This document shows positions 33,836 to 46,371 of a stretch of DNA of 64,000 nucleotides, one piece after another. Numbering within the stretch: position 1 is the stretch's first letter; each line of letters begins with the position of its first letter. The stretch is from Endocalyx cinctus. Taxonomy: Eukaryota > Ascomycota > Sordariomycetes > Amphisphaeriales > Apiosporaceae. Both the position numbers and the translations under genes were made by a program. The notes beneath the pieces were generated by a model, which had not been told where the DNA came from, did not search any database, and was given only the letters and a program-made list of their open reading frames with translations. Location: the NCBI GenBank assembly GCA_001600455.1, contig BCKC01000008.1, positions 2,205,345-2,269,344 of the forward strand, read 5' to 3'.

Positions 33836-35718
33836 TCACGAAACCGATTAGAGATTTATCAATCCGATACCCCCATTCTTTCCTATATTTTTTTCCTGTT
33901 CTTGTTCTTATCTAAACAAAAGTCATCCTTCTTATTCATTTCGTCGTATCGTTCCATGCATATATATATTTATACTCGGTACTAGACTTGTGTCTTCAAG
34001 GCGCTTGTACATATTTTAATAAGTTATCATTAGATTCTCATCACCGCCGTTCAACTACGGTGAGGGGTGTCAGCAAAGAGCAGAAGGCACTACTAAGCAT
34101 TGAAGCATTATTGGAGGGGAAACGGGACAAAGGGCGCTTCTCGGAGTTTTCTGATTTATCCGTTTTTATTTTTTTCCGTTGACGGAGATGACAAAGAAAT
34201 ACATTATTAGCAGCACCTAGGTTTCTGGCATTTGGATTTTGGGTGGTTTTAAGGGAGGATGGTGAGGATGGGGGGTAGCTAATGGGCACATGGGTGCGTG
34301 TAATTGTACAAGCTGGAAAGGAGTGATATTGCATGGAGTTGGGTGGTTGTACAGCATCGCGAGGCTGCGATGATATACTTTCACTTGAGGTCACTATGGC
34401 CTACTTAGATACATTAATGCACTCTTTCTTTTTATGGTATTTAGATCCTGCCGTTACCTGTTGCCTGTTGCCTGTTGCCTGTTGCTTAGATGAACTATTT
34501 TTAATCGGTGGCATGATTGTATAATAAATGAGTTATTTCATCCATTCTTACCAACCAGCTAACTTACCTACCAGCGACTACTAAGTACTCGAGGTACCTG
34601 GGTACTTCTTCTCACATGTACATAATCTCATAACCTCGTCAACTCTGTCTGTTTGTCCGTCTGTCTGACTATCAGTTGATAAGACTGTGGATATATATGA
34701 ATGAGAAATTAGTTATAAGAGCAATAATTGAACCAAATTATAGCATCGGTTACCTATACTAGAGACGACGATAAACGTCTACGATCGGTGACGAAATGCG
34801 GAGGTCGTTCCGTTAGTATGGCTCAGTGGCTTGATTCTTTCCAACTGCCCAGTATTCTTACTAGTATCTGTGGCTTGGATATTTGGTATTACACGACGGT
34901 GAATGGCCTTTTTCTTTTATTTTACAGTAATCTTATAACCTCCTCAGCTCACTAAAAGAACCACCTACCCAAAAAGGTACTTCCTTTTGGTGAGGGGCGC
35001 AGAATTATGACCGTATCGTGTATGTCTCTGCTACTCTCGATCCTGTTCCCTCTCTTTTCCCAACACCCCTGCAGGCCCTGTTCCAACCGCTCAGCTTTTC
35101 CCCTCTTATTTTCTTTAGTATTACTTTGTGCTTTATGATTTTAACCTAGTTTAGCGTAGAGTAGAAAGTGAAATAGATCAATTAATCGATTGATCTCGCC
35201 GTATTCCGTACATTAACATATACAATCCCGTGCTCAACTCTCCCAACCTCTATCTCCATTTTAGCGAGATTCGTTCTCCATTCGTCTTGAAGCTTTCGCG
35301 CTTTCTTTTTTTTGGTTGTTGTTTGTCTTTAAAAGAAAAAAACTTCCTTAAGGAAAATAAAACCATGTCTTGAGAGTGAGGCAATAAAGCCTTTACTTCT
35401 TTTTTTTCTTCTCTTAATCTGGCCGAAATTATGACATGGTAAATAAGGGAAGAAGAGAATATGGGCTAGAAAAGTAAAGAAGAAAACGAAGTGAGAAGAG
35501 CCGCCTGACTTTTAGGACTGAACAAAATATCCATATATAAAAATAGGATACAGAACGCTAAAAAGAAAGAAGGGAAGAAAGAAGAGTGGGCAAAAACCAA
35601 ACCGTCGCGAATTTTAAGCCTCCTCCTCGTTCGGCTTTTTTTTTTTTTTTTTTTTTAAATAAGTTTCTGGTAGAGAGGAATAGAGAGACAGGGAAAGAAA
35701 GAAAGAGAGCGCCGCAAC
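33836..35718. other. Intergenic region between tandem genes
   Basis: About 1.9 kb between the Sec2-like gene and the zinc-cluster factor. It contains a four-copy CCTGTTG tandem repeat (34457-34484) and an 18- to 19-T run at about 35637-35656, just before the factor's start codon. No gene was recognised. Confidence 0.6.
34457..34484. repeat. Four-copy CCTGTTG heptanucleotide repeat
   Basis: The 7-bp unit CCTGTTG is repeated four times head to tail in the 3' flank of the Sec2-like gene. The last copy runs into CTTAGA. No function is suggested by its position. Confidence 0.8.
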
Positions 35719-38700
35719 ATGTCGCAAAATCTCGATCAAATTCAATCATCATCTACTGCTACTCCTCCTACTACTATAGTGTCTCCACAGACTATCGCGT
35801 CCGGTGCTGGTCTTTCCGTGACGATTACCGCTGGCGCCGTTCCTGGCGCGAACGCTACGACGCCTACTGCTCCTACTACTCCTAATACCGCCAGCGCTAT
35901 CCCCGGTGCGCCACCCGTCAAACGTCGCGCTCCTATCGCATGTCGAAGGTCAAACTTAATTCAATTCATTTTTCTTTTTATCATCCGTCTAATTTTTCGT
36001 TTTATTTCGACCGTCTTGTTCCCACTCACATATTAGTTCATGTATCACTAATACATTATCATAATTGCAGATGTCGTCGTATGCGCAGCAAGTGCATACA
36101 TGAGAAGACTGCCCCTTGTAAAGCTTGCAGAGAAGCCAACGTACCTGAGGAATGGTAATTTCTTCCTTTCTTTCTCTCTTATTTTTTTTTCTCTCTCTCT
36201 TGATATCTTCCTATTCTCTTTTGTTATTCTTCTTCTTTCTATCCCGGGACTTATGCCGTTCGTATTAGCGTCTTTCCTTCCCGAGGCGACTCGGATCTGG
36301 ACCGACAATTCCGGCATCCGCGTCAGCGGGCCGACAGGAAAGCCAGGGCCGAGACGACCAAGGTGAAGAAGGAGCTCCCGCCGTCTCCGGCCCTGCTCCA
36401 GAACGCGCTCGGCGACTACAAGCCGGCCAGGGTCGCGAACGAGTGGGACCTGCTGCCGCCGATCGACGCGGTCCTCGACGGCGTCAACACCTTCACCCGG
36501 CACTTCTACCAGGTCGGCTTCACCCACAAGAAGCTGTTCCCGCAGCTCATCCGCGACAGCCCCGAGTCGATGAGCGTCTTCCTGCTCCTCAGCATGCTCT
36601 GCATCTCCTCCCGCTTCAACCAGTCCCTGACCGAGGCCTACGGCGGCGGCCTCTCCGCCGCCAACGAGTTCCTCAAGAAGGCCCAGAGGCTCGCCGTCCA
36701 CGAGCTCTACCTCGAGCCCACGCTCGAGCGATGTCAGGCGTTTTACCTGCTCAGCGTCGCCGAGCAGGGCTCCGGGAAATCAAATACGAGTTATGTAAGC
36801 ATTCCCTCATCAACTCCACCCAAAAAAAAAAAAAAAAAAAAAAAAAGAAATAAATGAGAATTTAAAAGATTTGCCGCTATACTAATACTACAAAAATTTG
36901 AAAATAAAAAGATAAGCGCCGGTATTGCTTTTCGAATGGCTGCTCTCATGCGCCTTCACAGAGAAGAAGCGTATAGTCCTATAACGCAAAAATCACCGCT
37001 TGAACATAGGATACGCGCAGAATCGGCTAGGCGTACTTTTGTAAGTTTGTCTTCATAATTGAAATCGATCGCCTATTGTAATTTTACGGCGCTTGGATTC
37101 AAAGCTCTGAGGTTATCTAAGATGTAAAACTGCTGTAAATATATTTTTGCCAGTCACTGTTTGTGAGTTTAACTAACAAGTGATATTTGGGCGATGTAGT
37201 GGATGTTACATAGTGAGTCACGATTTTCGTAGCCTAGTCAAACCGACCTACTCATCACTAATGCCATGCAGGTCAGGATAACCTTCACTCTGGCCCTTAT
37301 AAACCTTTATCGTTAGCCGCGAGCGATATCACCGCCTTACTCCCGTGCGACGAGAAGGATTTTGTGGAAGGTAACATTCCGGAGAAGCGTGCCGCTCTGG
37401 AAGGGACGCCGCCCGCGATCCAAAACCCAAGCCTCGCGAACTTGCGACCGAGGTCCTTGTTCGCGTCCATGATGCAGATACATAATTTCTGGGGTATCAT
37501 AGCCAGACGCGTGCTTTGTAACGAGAAGGACTGGCAGCCGCACGACGAAGATAGCGAATATGCTAAGCTGAACCGAAGGCTGGTGGATTGGGAGCGAAAT
37601 CTTCCATCCGAACATGGCTATGGTAGGATTCTTCTGGGCGGTTATAGACACTATGCTGAAGACCTGGTACGCATTGCCGTTTTTCTATTTGTTCATAAAA
37701 TTCAACCACCCCACTAACATATGCTGTTGAAGGCTTATCTTGGTCTTACTGGTTGTACTCGACTCTGTCATATTGTTCTACGTAAAGTTTATCTCGCCGA
37801 GTAAGTATAATTACACTATACCCTAGATAAAGATCAGTTACTAAAACATAAAATTCAGAATGATACGGCACGCTCGCGGAAACCCGGCCAATCCTCAAGT
37901 TAGATTTTATCAGCATATGGCAGCAGAGTTGTTTTGCAACGTGAGGTTACTATACGAACAGATCGACGCTCATTTCGAAGATGGCACCCCGGTCGAGAGC
38001 CTAGGTTCTCAGATGGCTGTTAGTGATTTGTTGTATTCTGAACTGCCTCTCGACATATTTGCTAACGCTACCCAGGCTTTCACCGTCTATACCACTGGTC
38101 TACTGGCTGCATATCTATGCAAGTTTCCACAACGTACGTGATTTTTTCACGAATCTATCCGAAAAATGTAACTTTTACTGACCATGTCGATGTAGTTGAT
38201 GGTAATAAATTAGAAGGGACCCAGAACGACGGTGCAATGATGTATTCACGTACCTTGGCTATCTTACGAGCATATCAGCACACGTGGCCGCTTGCCGAGT
38301 CTTGGTGTAATGGACTCGAGAAATGGTACGAGGATCAAAACTTGCAGAAGACATCATTTGAAGGTGGCACAATGACCGATGGCGTATGTAATTCTCTAAC
38401 CTATATGTATATTACGTGTTCCTTGAAACTGATATTTTACGCAGAAGGAGCCGCAGCCGTACGCTCTCAGTACGATGCACCCGCCGACCCCGATGATGAA
38501 AACTCCGCTATTCCAGTCTATCGACACGAAGCACCGTTCTTCACCATCAACCTCTGCTTACCAAGGCAGAAATCAGCAGAACCCCTCGAGTGCTGTAGAG
38601 CATGAGCAAGCTCGACTCGCACCACTGCAGCAACCCAGCCAAATGAATTTCGTCGAGCCCGTGTGCTTACCGCCACTTACGCAAACGCAGTATGCTCCAC

Positions 38701-39230
38701 AACACTCTCACGAACGGCACCCGACGACTCCCCAAAATCAACAGCAAAATCTCTCCCAGATCCCGACCCCGTCTCGATCGCAATCGCGACCGCAACCCCA
38801 AGCTCACCAGCAAGCCCGCGTCCAAGCGCAAGCCCAAGTCCAAGCCCACCAGCAAGCGCAAGCGCAAGCACAAGCGCAGGCCCTCGTCCACGCCCATCAG
38901 CAGCAAGCTCAGGCTCAGGCGCAGGCGCAGGCTCAAGCGCAAGCATCGCCGCACGCGTCGATGCCCCCGCCGACGCCGCAGCCGCAGCACTTCCCGCCCC
39001 ACCAGGCGTACCCGACGTCGGGCCTCGACATGCTCGTCGAGGCCTCGCACCAGACGCCGTCCCTCGAGTCGTACCCCGGCGCCTACTACACCGAGTACGC
39101 GGCGCTGCCGCTCAACGACGGGTTCGATAGCAACCTCCAGGTCCTCGTCAACGGCGGCCCGCAGTGGACCGCGACGGACGCCGCCGCGGCGATATATAAT
39201 CCTTACAGCTTCGTAAATCAACCTTTGTGA
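35719..39230 (+). CDS. Zn2Cys6 binuclear-cluster transcription factor with fungal-specific middle region
   Basis: Ten exons (35719-35948, 36071-36154, 36269-36794, 36912-37040, 37200-37212, 37272-37666, 37733-37800, 37859-38133, 38196-38383, 38445-39230) join exactly in frame to 897 residues. After a Thr/Pro/Ala-rich start, the zinc cluster uses Cys75, Cys78, Cys85, Cys93, Cys96 and Cys105 and is split over exons 1-3. A fungal_trans-type middle homology region follows (from about residue 150), with phrases such as PTLERCQAFYLLSVAEQGSG, GIAFRMAALMRLHREEAY and ESARRTFWMLHSQDNL. Exon 5 is a 13-nt microexon supported by the protein pattern WMLHSQDN. The carboxyl end is a Gln/Ala dipeptide-rich tract (about 745-815), a likely activation or interaction region. 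Target genes cannot be told from sequence. Confidence 0.88.
36822..36846. repeat. Homopolymer A25 inside intron 3 of the zinc-cluster factor
   Basis: A run of 25 A lies within the intron 36795-36911. Such a tract is prone to length error in sequencing, but it is outside the coding exons. Confidence 0.8.
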
Positions 39231-40934
39231 AGTCGATCGATTATTTTGATATATATACATATGTATACAAATATTTTCAACGTTATGGCGTGGATCATTA
39301 TTCTCTATCTTTGAGCGTTTTTTTCTTTCCTCCTTCCCTTCCCCTTTTACACACTCGATCCTGACGATTGGCATATTATGGTCTCGGTCATACGCTTTAC
39401 TAATTAAATTCATCGCGATTGAAACGGAGAACAACAAACTGCATTGGCGTATAGGAAATACCCCCCACGTTAAACACCTTTTTCTTTATATCCCCCCCCT
39501 ATTTTATATACGTTACGAACTTGATTGACATGGAGGATGAAACATAACGACTTTGGAAAAAACTCTTATAAACTAGAAGAAAAAAAAAAGCAAAAAAAAA
39601 AAAAAAGCGAAGAAGAGTAAATATATCGAGATACCCCCTTTCTAATTTAAATTGGTTTTTTTCTCTTTCAACATTTGCAGATATTTTCATATGCGTGTGC
39701 GTGTAATTGTGTAGGTTTAGTCACATCCATATATACAACGTCTATAATCTAATTGTACAAGACGTAAATTAGAAAGGTTTAAAATAGCTTCTCATCTACA
39801 TTTAATATTACAATGAGTGAACTATTCTTTCTACAGTATAAATAAGACAACGAATAATAAATATACTGGATATTCTCTACATCGTTATAAATCTAAGACC
39901 TCATCATGTAGTCGTCATAAACTACAGTTCGTACTAGACGCGAAACTGATAGAATAACATCATAATTCACTTCGACGAAAATGTATGTTTAATATAACTG
40001 GGGGTAAAAACAAAAGGGGTTTCTGTTTATTGAGCTATCAACAGATTTTTAGCTACGGCTTGTATCAACTCATATTTCTTTCTATCTGTATTTTTGTCAC
40101 TCCATTTCTTTCTTTGTCCACTACGTTAGTTCTGAGTGGTCAATTTGTTTTTATAGCAAAATGGGGGGTCCAACTGATGGCTTAAGAAGATATGTGTAAT
40201 CCATCATCAAAGTAGAAACTGTTAGGTTCCCTAACAATAATGACCGATTGTTTGACAAGTGGGTAACAAACAACACTTCCTCGGGTTGCTTCGGAAGCAG
40301 TATGGACCCGGTTTTTCATGCTCGGCACTGAGATCCGGTCCTTCGAACCTGACTCAATATAGATAGGACTACCATTGAATAGTTCAAGCTTGGTTGCCAA
40401 AACATATCAATGAGTTGTCGACATGAGCCTGCCGGCTTGCCTGGCTCGTAACCCGCCCGCATATAATTTTTTTTTTCTTTTTGCAGGTCTTCAGTTTCTT
40501 CTATCATCCATCCTCTTATACATGACTTCGTGGCCCTGGCCGAAGCTCAAGGGCGTACATGACGTAATCTTCTCTAATACATGTCTCCTTACGACTTTAT
40601 AACGAAAGCCGGGGTGAATCGCAACAATAAGGGGTTCAGTGGGGGGTTAATAAGGGGTAATAATACGCATCGCGAAGGGTAGTGACATTGCAAGGGGTGA
40701 TGTGATGACTAAGGGTATTGGATTACTGGTCTTGTGGAATGGGAATCTATATACACGTGACTTCATGGCTAGGAAGGGGCTGATAGAGTGGTAGTGCTGG
40801 GGAAGGGGGGGATTGGGGTTGTTGAGCTTTCCTCCGACTTTGGACATGTAATCAGGACGTCCTTATCTGGCCTGCTCGTTGGTAGTAGGTTGTGCATGGA
40901 GGGGGGATGGTGGATTGGCGATGATCAAATGTTC
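39231..40934. other. Intergenic region between convergent genes
   Basis: About 1.7 kb between the 3' ends of the zinc-cluster factor and the importin beta gene. It contains A-runs at about 39579-39606. No coding-like frame was recognised. Confidence 0.6.
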
Positions 40935-43900
40935 TCAAGTCTGTTGCATAACAGTAGTCGAGCCACCGATCTGACGCTTCACCTGTTCTCGTGCCCATCG
41001 AGCAGTGTCTATTGTGCGTGGCTGGAACTCGCGGTTTGTCTTGGTCTCCTTAATCATGGCCGTTAACCAGTCCTGTCGGAAGGCCTCCGAAAGTTCGCCA
41101 TTGGGATATGCGTCGGCGAGATCACTATTATATCATTAGCGAGATTGAGACAATATTACGTTGATTAACATACCCGATCACACCCATAGCCGAACGCATC
41201 AAAGATTCGCTCCTGTTCATATCCTGGGAGATGATATTTAGTAATTGGAAGATGGACTCGACAAATGGCTGAAGCGCTTGGGCTGCACGTGATCCGTTAG
41301 CACAACTATTATTCGAATAATGAATATCGTTTAACTCACTCTTGCCACCCATCTTCATAGCACCGATGATACCACCCCAGGCATCCATAATACCTTCTCG
41401 AAGAGAGATGACGTAGTCAAACATCTCGTATGTTCCATCAGGAGCGGCCGTAACGGTTGAAGCCTGCTGGAGGACTTGGGCCACTACAGACAGATAGGTC
41501 TCAAAGTGACCGGAGATAGCGCTAGCAATGTCGCCGAAGCATTGTAAGATGGCTGGCTTGAATTGATTCGATAGGGCGGTACTCTAAATCCATGTTAGAT
41601 AAGCGATCAAATAATAATAATAAACAAATGAGATAGAGTGGAAACGAACCCTCAGATTGTTGAGCAGGTAGTTCATGAAGTTATCACAGTACGGCTGGCT
41701 GCGCTCGCCTAAAGATCGAGTGATGTCACTGACCAGGCCAATAGCCATGGAGCACAGACTTATCTCCTCTTGGTTGGCGAGCGCATTGTAGAGGAACGGA
41801 CTGAAGGCTTCCATGTACTTAGCAAAATCCTCGTCCATGGCATTGGCAAGTCCACTAATAGTGGCAAATATGGCTTCGGGCACGCTCGATTTGGGACCCA
41901 TAGTGCTCAAAATTTGGAGCAGTACCTGCATGATCTTGTCACCCTGAGGAGTAATCTCCTTGTCCAGACGTAGAATGATAGACTGCAGAACAGTACATAA
42001 GCTCGTCTGCATCTCCTCCAACGCGATCTTGTCCTCTATGCTGACAACTTGGTTCTGTAGGGGAATAGTCTCTTCAAGACGCTTGATAATGACATCTGAG
42101 AGTTGAGCGACCGATTGGAAGCTGTCCGTAGCAGCGTGCTGGACGAAGGCGCTCAAGACCTCGTACGAGGTAGTGCGAACAGTTGTCTCAATGCCAGCCT
42201 GCGAAGTTACGTTCAGCAGAGTCTGAACACTTTGGTTGAAATGGGTGCTGAGAGCGTTCGTAGAAGCATCGAGATCTCCGGAGAAACGCTCGGCCAAGTT
42301 CATAAGAGCCCAGCAGCAAGACGCGGCCATCTTCGAGTCGTGCACGCCGTTGAACAGGGATCGAATCAACGGGTCAAGTTGGGTAGCAGGATCGATAGCC
42401 TCGGAACAAGCCTCGGTAATACGTCCGAGAGCATACGCGGTCGAGTCCTTGACGAACACGGACTGATCTTCCATCATGGTGATCAGAATAGGCAGAGCCT
42501 GCTTCACGATAGGCTCCAAAACCTTCTCGTCGGGCCCTTCCATGATGGCGCCAAACGCGGCTACAGCGGCCTCCCGGAAATGCCAATCCTCCGATCGAAG
42601 ATGCTGCTCCACAAATCCGATGACAGGAGGAATGATATTCGGGCCTACGGCCTGGGAGTAAAGCTGGAGACACTGGTAAGCAGCTCGAGCCAGATTGTAC
42701 TCCTCGTCAGTTGCGTCCTCGTCTTGCTTAGTGAGAAGTTGCAATAGAGTCGGAACGACCTCGTTCGTCGCGACGCGCGCAAAGTTGTAGAAAGGACGCA
42801 TTTGGTCTGCACTATCAACCTGTTTTGATTCCCGCGGGTTAGTGTAAGCGTAGCCAAAGAAGTGAAAGAGGTGGATATCACCGTACCTGCGCATTGTCTT
42901 CTTCGATGTTGATTTCCTCTTCGCACACGGTGCTCCAAAATTCAACAGCTAACTTTGCGACATCCTCGTCATCGTTCTTCATTCCTAATATTGTGAGGCC
43001 AAACAAGGCTTTCTCCATGTAAAAGCGCATATTTTCATAGTAGAGTGCCATAATACGGTTTAAGCAGCCGAAGGCACCCTGCTGTATCCTGGAATCATCG
43101 GCTTGAGTGGCCTCGCAGACGACTTGCATAATATAATTTCTCTCACCCTCATGTCTAAAGTTGTTTCCGACAAATTCAAGGGAATCGCCGAGGGCGGTGA
43201 TAGCCGACAGGCGAACGTCCATATTAGTCTCTTCTTTACGAGCGCCTTGGACGACGGCGGTCAAGATGGCATTGGAGTGGGTAGTCAAGGCAAGGCGTAA
43301 CTCGGCATCTTGGGTCTCGCAAATGTAACCGATACACGTCAACGAAGCCTGCTTCTGATGAGGGGCACCATTGCTGACGTTCTGAACCAGGACCGTCATC
43401 AAGTCCTGCCATTGATCTCTAGGGAGTTCGATGGTTGCAATGGAAGCGATGACCTGAGCGGCAGCCTGGCCAGCTTGCGAGTTGTTGGATGAAAGGGTCT
43501 GTATGGCGAGCTCTTTCACACGGTTCTTGGTTTCTTGGTCGGTCTGCTGAAGCCATTTCGACTGTAGTTCCTGTAACCGAGAGGCATCTCTTGCGGTGAA
43601 AGCGTTCTTTAAGGCGAGACCGGCGGCGACTCTGATATTGCCCTCGGCATTTTCATCTGCCAAAGCCTGGACTAGGGTTGCGAGGTATAAAGGCTAAGAG
43701 TGGGAAGAAAGTAGAGGGAAAGAGGTTAGTAAAAAAAAGCTCCACTAGAAATAAACGGCTTCATGTACATGGGTGATTTTTTTTTTTTTTTTTTTTTTTT
43801 TTAAATAAATAAATATANNNNNNNNNNNNNNNNNNNNNNNNNNNNNNNNNNNNNNNNNNNNNNNNNNNNNNNNNNNNNNNNNNNNNNNNNNNNNNNNNNN

Positions 43901-44173
43901 NNNNNNNNNNNNNNNNNTATTTTTTTTTTTTTTTTGCCGACATATTTTCAATTACTTACAAAATTGTTCTCGGCAGCCTGGGTAAGTTGCTGTTCAGCAC
44001 CATTTCGCGTTGTCGCGTCTAATCAAGGGAGGGGCAAAAGTCAGCAAAAGATGGAGGCAAAAAAGAGATGCAAGGCTATTATTGAAGAGTAAATAATAAA
44101 GCATGCTATCTGAAAACTCACCTGGCGAGAGCGAGTTGCTGAGAACAGTGTTGATATCACCGTTGTCAGCCAT
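40935..44173 (-). CDS. kap95: Importin subunit beta-1 (karyopherin Kap95)
   Basis: Seven exons (44173-44122, 44018-43960, 43693-42887, 42819-41650, 41583-41340, 41282-41174, 41124-40935) join in frame to 876 residues, the usual length of fungal importin beta. The protein begins MADNGDINTVLSNSLSP and contains the importin-beta N-terminal segment (PLYLATLVQALADENAEG, NIRVAAGLALKNAF). About 19 HEAT repeats follow; DNAQVDSADQMRPFYNFAR and YYENMRFYMEKALFGLTI are typical segments. It binds Ran-GTP, importin alpha and nucleoporins to carry cargo into the nucleus. Intron 2 contains the 100-N assembly gap between poly(T) runs, so its true length is unknown; the coding exons are unaffected. One splice donor (after 41650, GTTCGT) is non-ideal but gives the expected protein. 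Very confident family call. Confidence 0.93.
43777..43939. other. Assembly gap (100 N, 43818-43917) flanked by poly(T)
   Basis: Exactly 100 N, the conventional length for a gap of unknown size. It is flanked on the left by about 26 T and a short TAAA patch, and on the right by about 15 T. The tract lies in the second intron of the importin beta gene. Homopolymer dropout is the likely cause of the break. Confidence 0.95.
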
Positions 44174-46371
44174 AATTTAAAACTATTTTATGTTTTTTTA
44201 CTTGCTCCCTATTTTGCGCAGTATTGTATAAAAGAAGGCCGAGTTGAAGGGAGCGGTGGGAAGGTGGAGATGTAAAGAGTAGTGTAGGCTGGTTTTTGTC
44301 GTGTTTCGTACTTATTCAGGTACAGTTTTCGGCAGGCGGTATATTGTGGGTGGTAGTGAGTAGTAGGTACGTGGGTAGATACGGAGGTGAAATGCCTTCG
44401 CTCGACGAGAAAATGGAATGAATTCTTTTTTGTTTTTTTTTTTGTAAGAAAAAACTAATTATTCAGAGGAAAGGAAAATTGAACCTCTAATCAAAGTCTT
44501 AGAAAAAAGAAGAGGACCAGGGCAAAAGAGAGGGTGATATTTTTGGTATGAAGAAATAGGGAATGAGTAAAAAAAATAATAATAAAAAAATAAAAAAATT
44601 GAGAAAGGAGGTGAAGAGGTAGAATGATGTAGAATCTACGAAGGTTGCTGGGTCGGTAGAATTTAGATAGTGTTGGAGTTGGTTAAGTTAGGTCAACTGC
44701 TAGGGTATGTTCTCTCTCTTCTGCCTTCTTTTTATTCGTTATTCTTATTTTATTTTATTTTTTATTTTCTTTTTCCACTGTAAGAACTGTACTAATCCCC
44801 CTATATTACTATATTACAGGTGTGGTATAGTATCAAGACCCCCACAAGACCCCCCATTCTCTATTATCAAAGTTATGCTGGGCGGGTCCCTAGTATTATT
44901 GTTGACATTCACAAGCTCAATAATAATAAACATGACGACTAATGGAGGGGGAGATAATTATTACCTAGAAATAAAGACATATACTGTATAAAGTACCTGA
45001 ATAATCAGTAAATGATGATGCATATAATCAATGAAAACTTTAGATATATTAAATTTATAAATATTTATAGTATTATATATAGTATCCAAATATATTTCAT
45101 CTCTTAAATATTCTATCGGCCTATTATTTGAAAATATGAAATGACAGGTATAAGGAGTTGGCATAGGGATGATGGCAAGGATGATGAGGGTTCTTCTTCC
45201 AAGAACCTAACCTAACCCAGCCCTAGGTTGATCAGTCAATGCGTCAACTTACAGTGTAAATAAAGTAAGATACATACTATCCAGCCACGGGAATGGAATG
45301 CCAATCATGGCCGTGAACGGAGCCAATCTGCCAATATGATATAAACATACATATCCATACAGATCAACTCCAACGTCGCTTAAGCAATTAGCCAACCATT
45401 ATCAGCATCCATCTTATGAAATGAATATAAAACTATAAACTAACCTTAAATCCTTATTTCCTGGTATGGAACGATATAGATGAAAACGTAAATTGAAAAA
45501 AAAAAGAGGAGGAGTGAGAGAGACAAAAGGACGTGAATGCATATTTAGGTACCATACCCCACCATTTTCCCATTTCATTTCATTTGCACATGCCTTTTTC
45601 GAGGATTTCCCATTAAAAAAAAAAAAGTGCCCCTCCCCGCAATTCACCGCTTTCAGCCCTTAGTGTCATTTTTGTACCTCATCCCACCAAAAATAAACAT
45701 ATTGAGAATTATGGCCGAGCACAATATGCATAAGATTGAAATTTTAAGGGATAAATTAATTAGAAAAAAAAAGGAAAAAAAAGAAAAGAAAATAGATCTT
45801 GAATTTTCTTCTTACTTCTTTTCTTTTTAATTTTTTTTTTCTTTATTCCCTCTCCCCTTTTTATATAAATAAGGTGTGGCTTGCAATGAATCAATGCAGT
45901 AAGATACTCGGATAGAGGTGGATTGAGGGGTAAATATACGCATACATACATATTACTATTAATATGCATATGCTACACTATACGCTAGCTGGCTAGGTAC
46001 TTAAGTAGGTATTTAAGTAGTTAATGCAGTCTATCAGCACTCTTAGTATACCCTACCCACGAGACTAAATAAGCACCTATACTAAGTCAGCCCAGCCAAG
46101 ACGAACATGCTAAGGAGAACCTAAATTAGTATCTAAAGAGATTTCAACACTAAAAGCCCCTAAAATATAGACGTTGTCGAATTTGAAGTCAGGTCAACCT
46201 GTAAATTCTCCAATATATCAATACAGGACTTGGAATTTGATTTACTTAATAAGTCTATGGATTATTTATATACCCAAACGTATTATCAGTTTACAACGAG
46301 AAGAGTTTTACTTGTAATTGTAAGAATCCTAGAGAACCTCGCCGTCGTACCTGATCTAGGCCCGTACTAGT
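44174..46371. other. Intergenic region upstream of importin beta
   Basis: About 2.2 kb of very AT-rich DNA with many short A and T runs and several stretches of simple sequence (for example near 44575-44600). A GTACTTAAGTAGG cluster occurs near 45995-46022. I see no gene; short frames here are simple-sequence artefacts. Confidence 0.55.

Noticed and set aside
36048..36701. 217-codon minus-strand frame opposite the zinc-cluster factor
   Set aside because: It is antisense to exons 2-3, whose zinc cluster and middle homology region are clear.
38667..39437. 256-codon minus-strand frame and Arg/Ser-rich plus-strand frame
   Set aside because: Both are shadows of the Gln/Ala repeat of the transcription factor; repeats stay open in all frames.
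42103..42747. 214-codon plus-strand frame
   Set aside because: It is antisense to the importin beta HEAT repeats and has no recognisable family.
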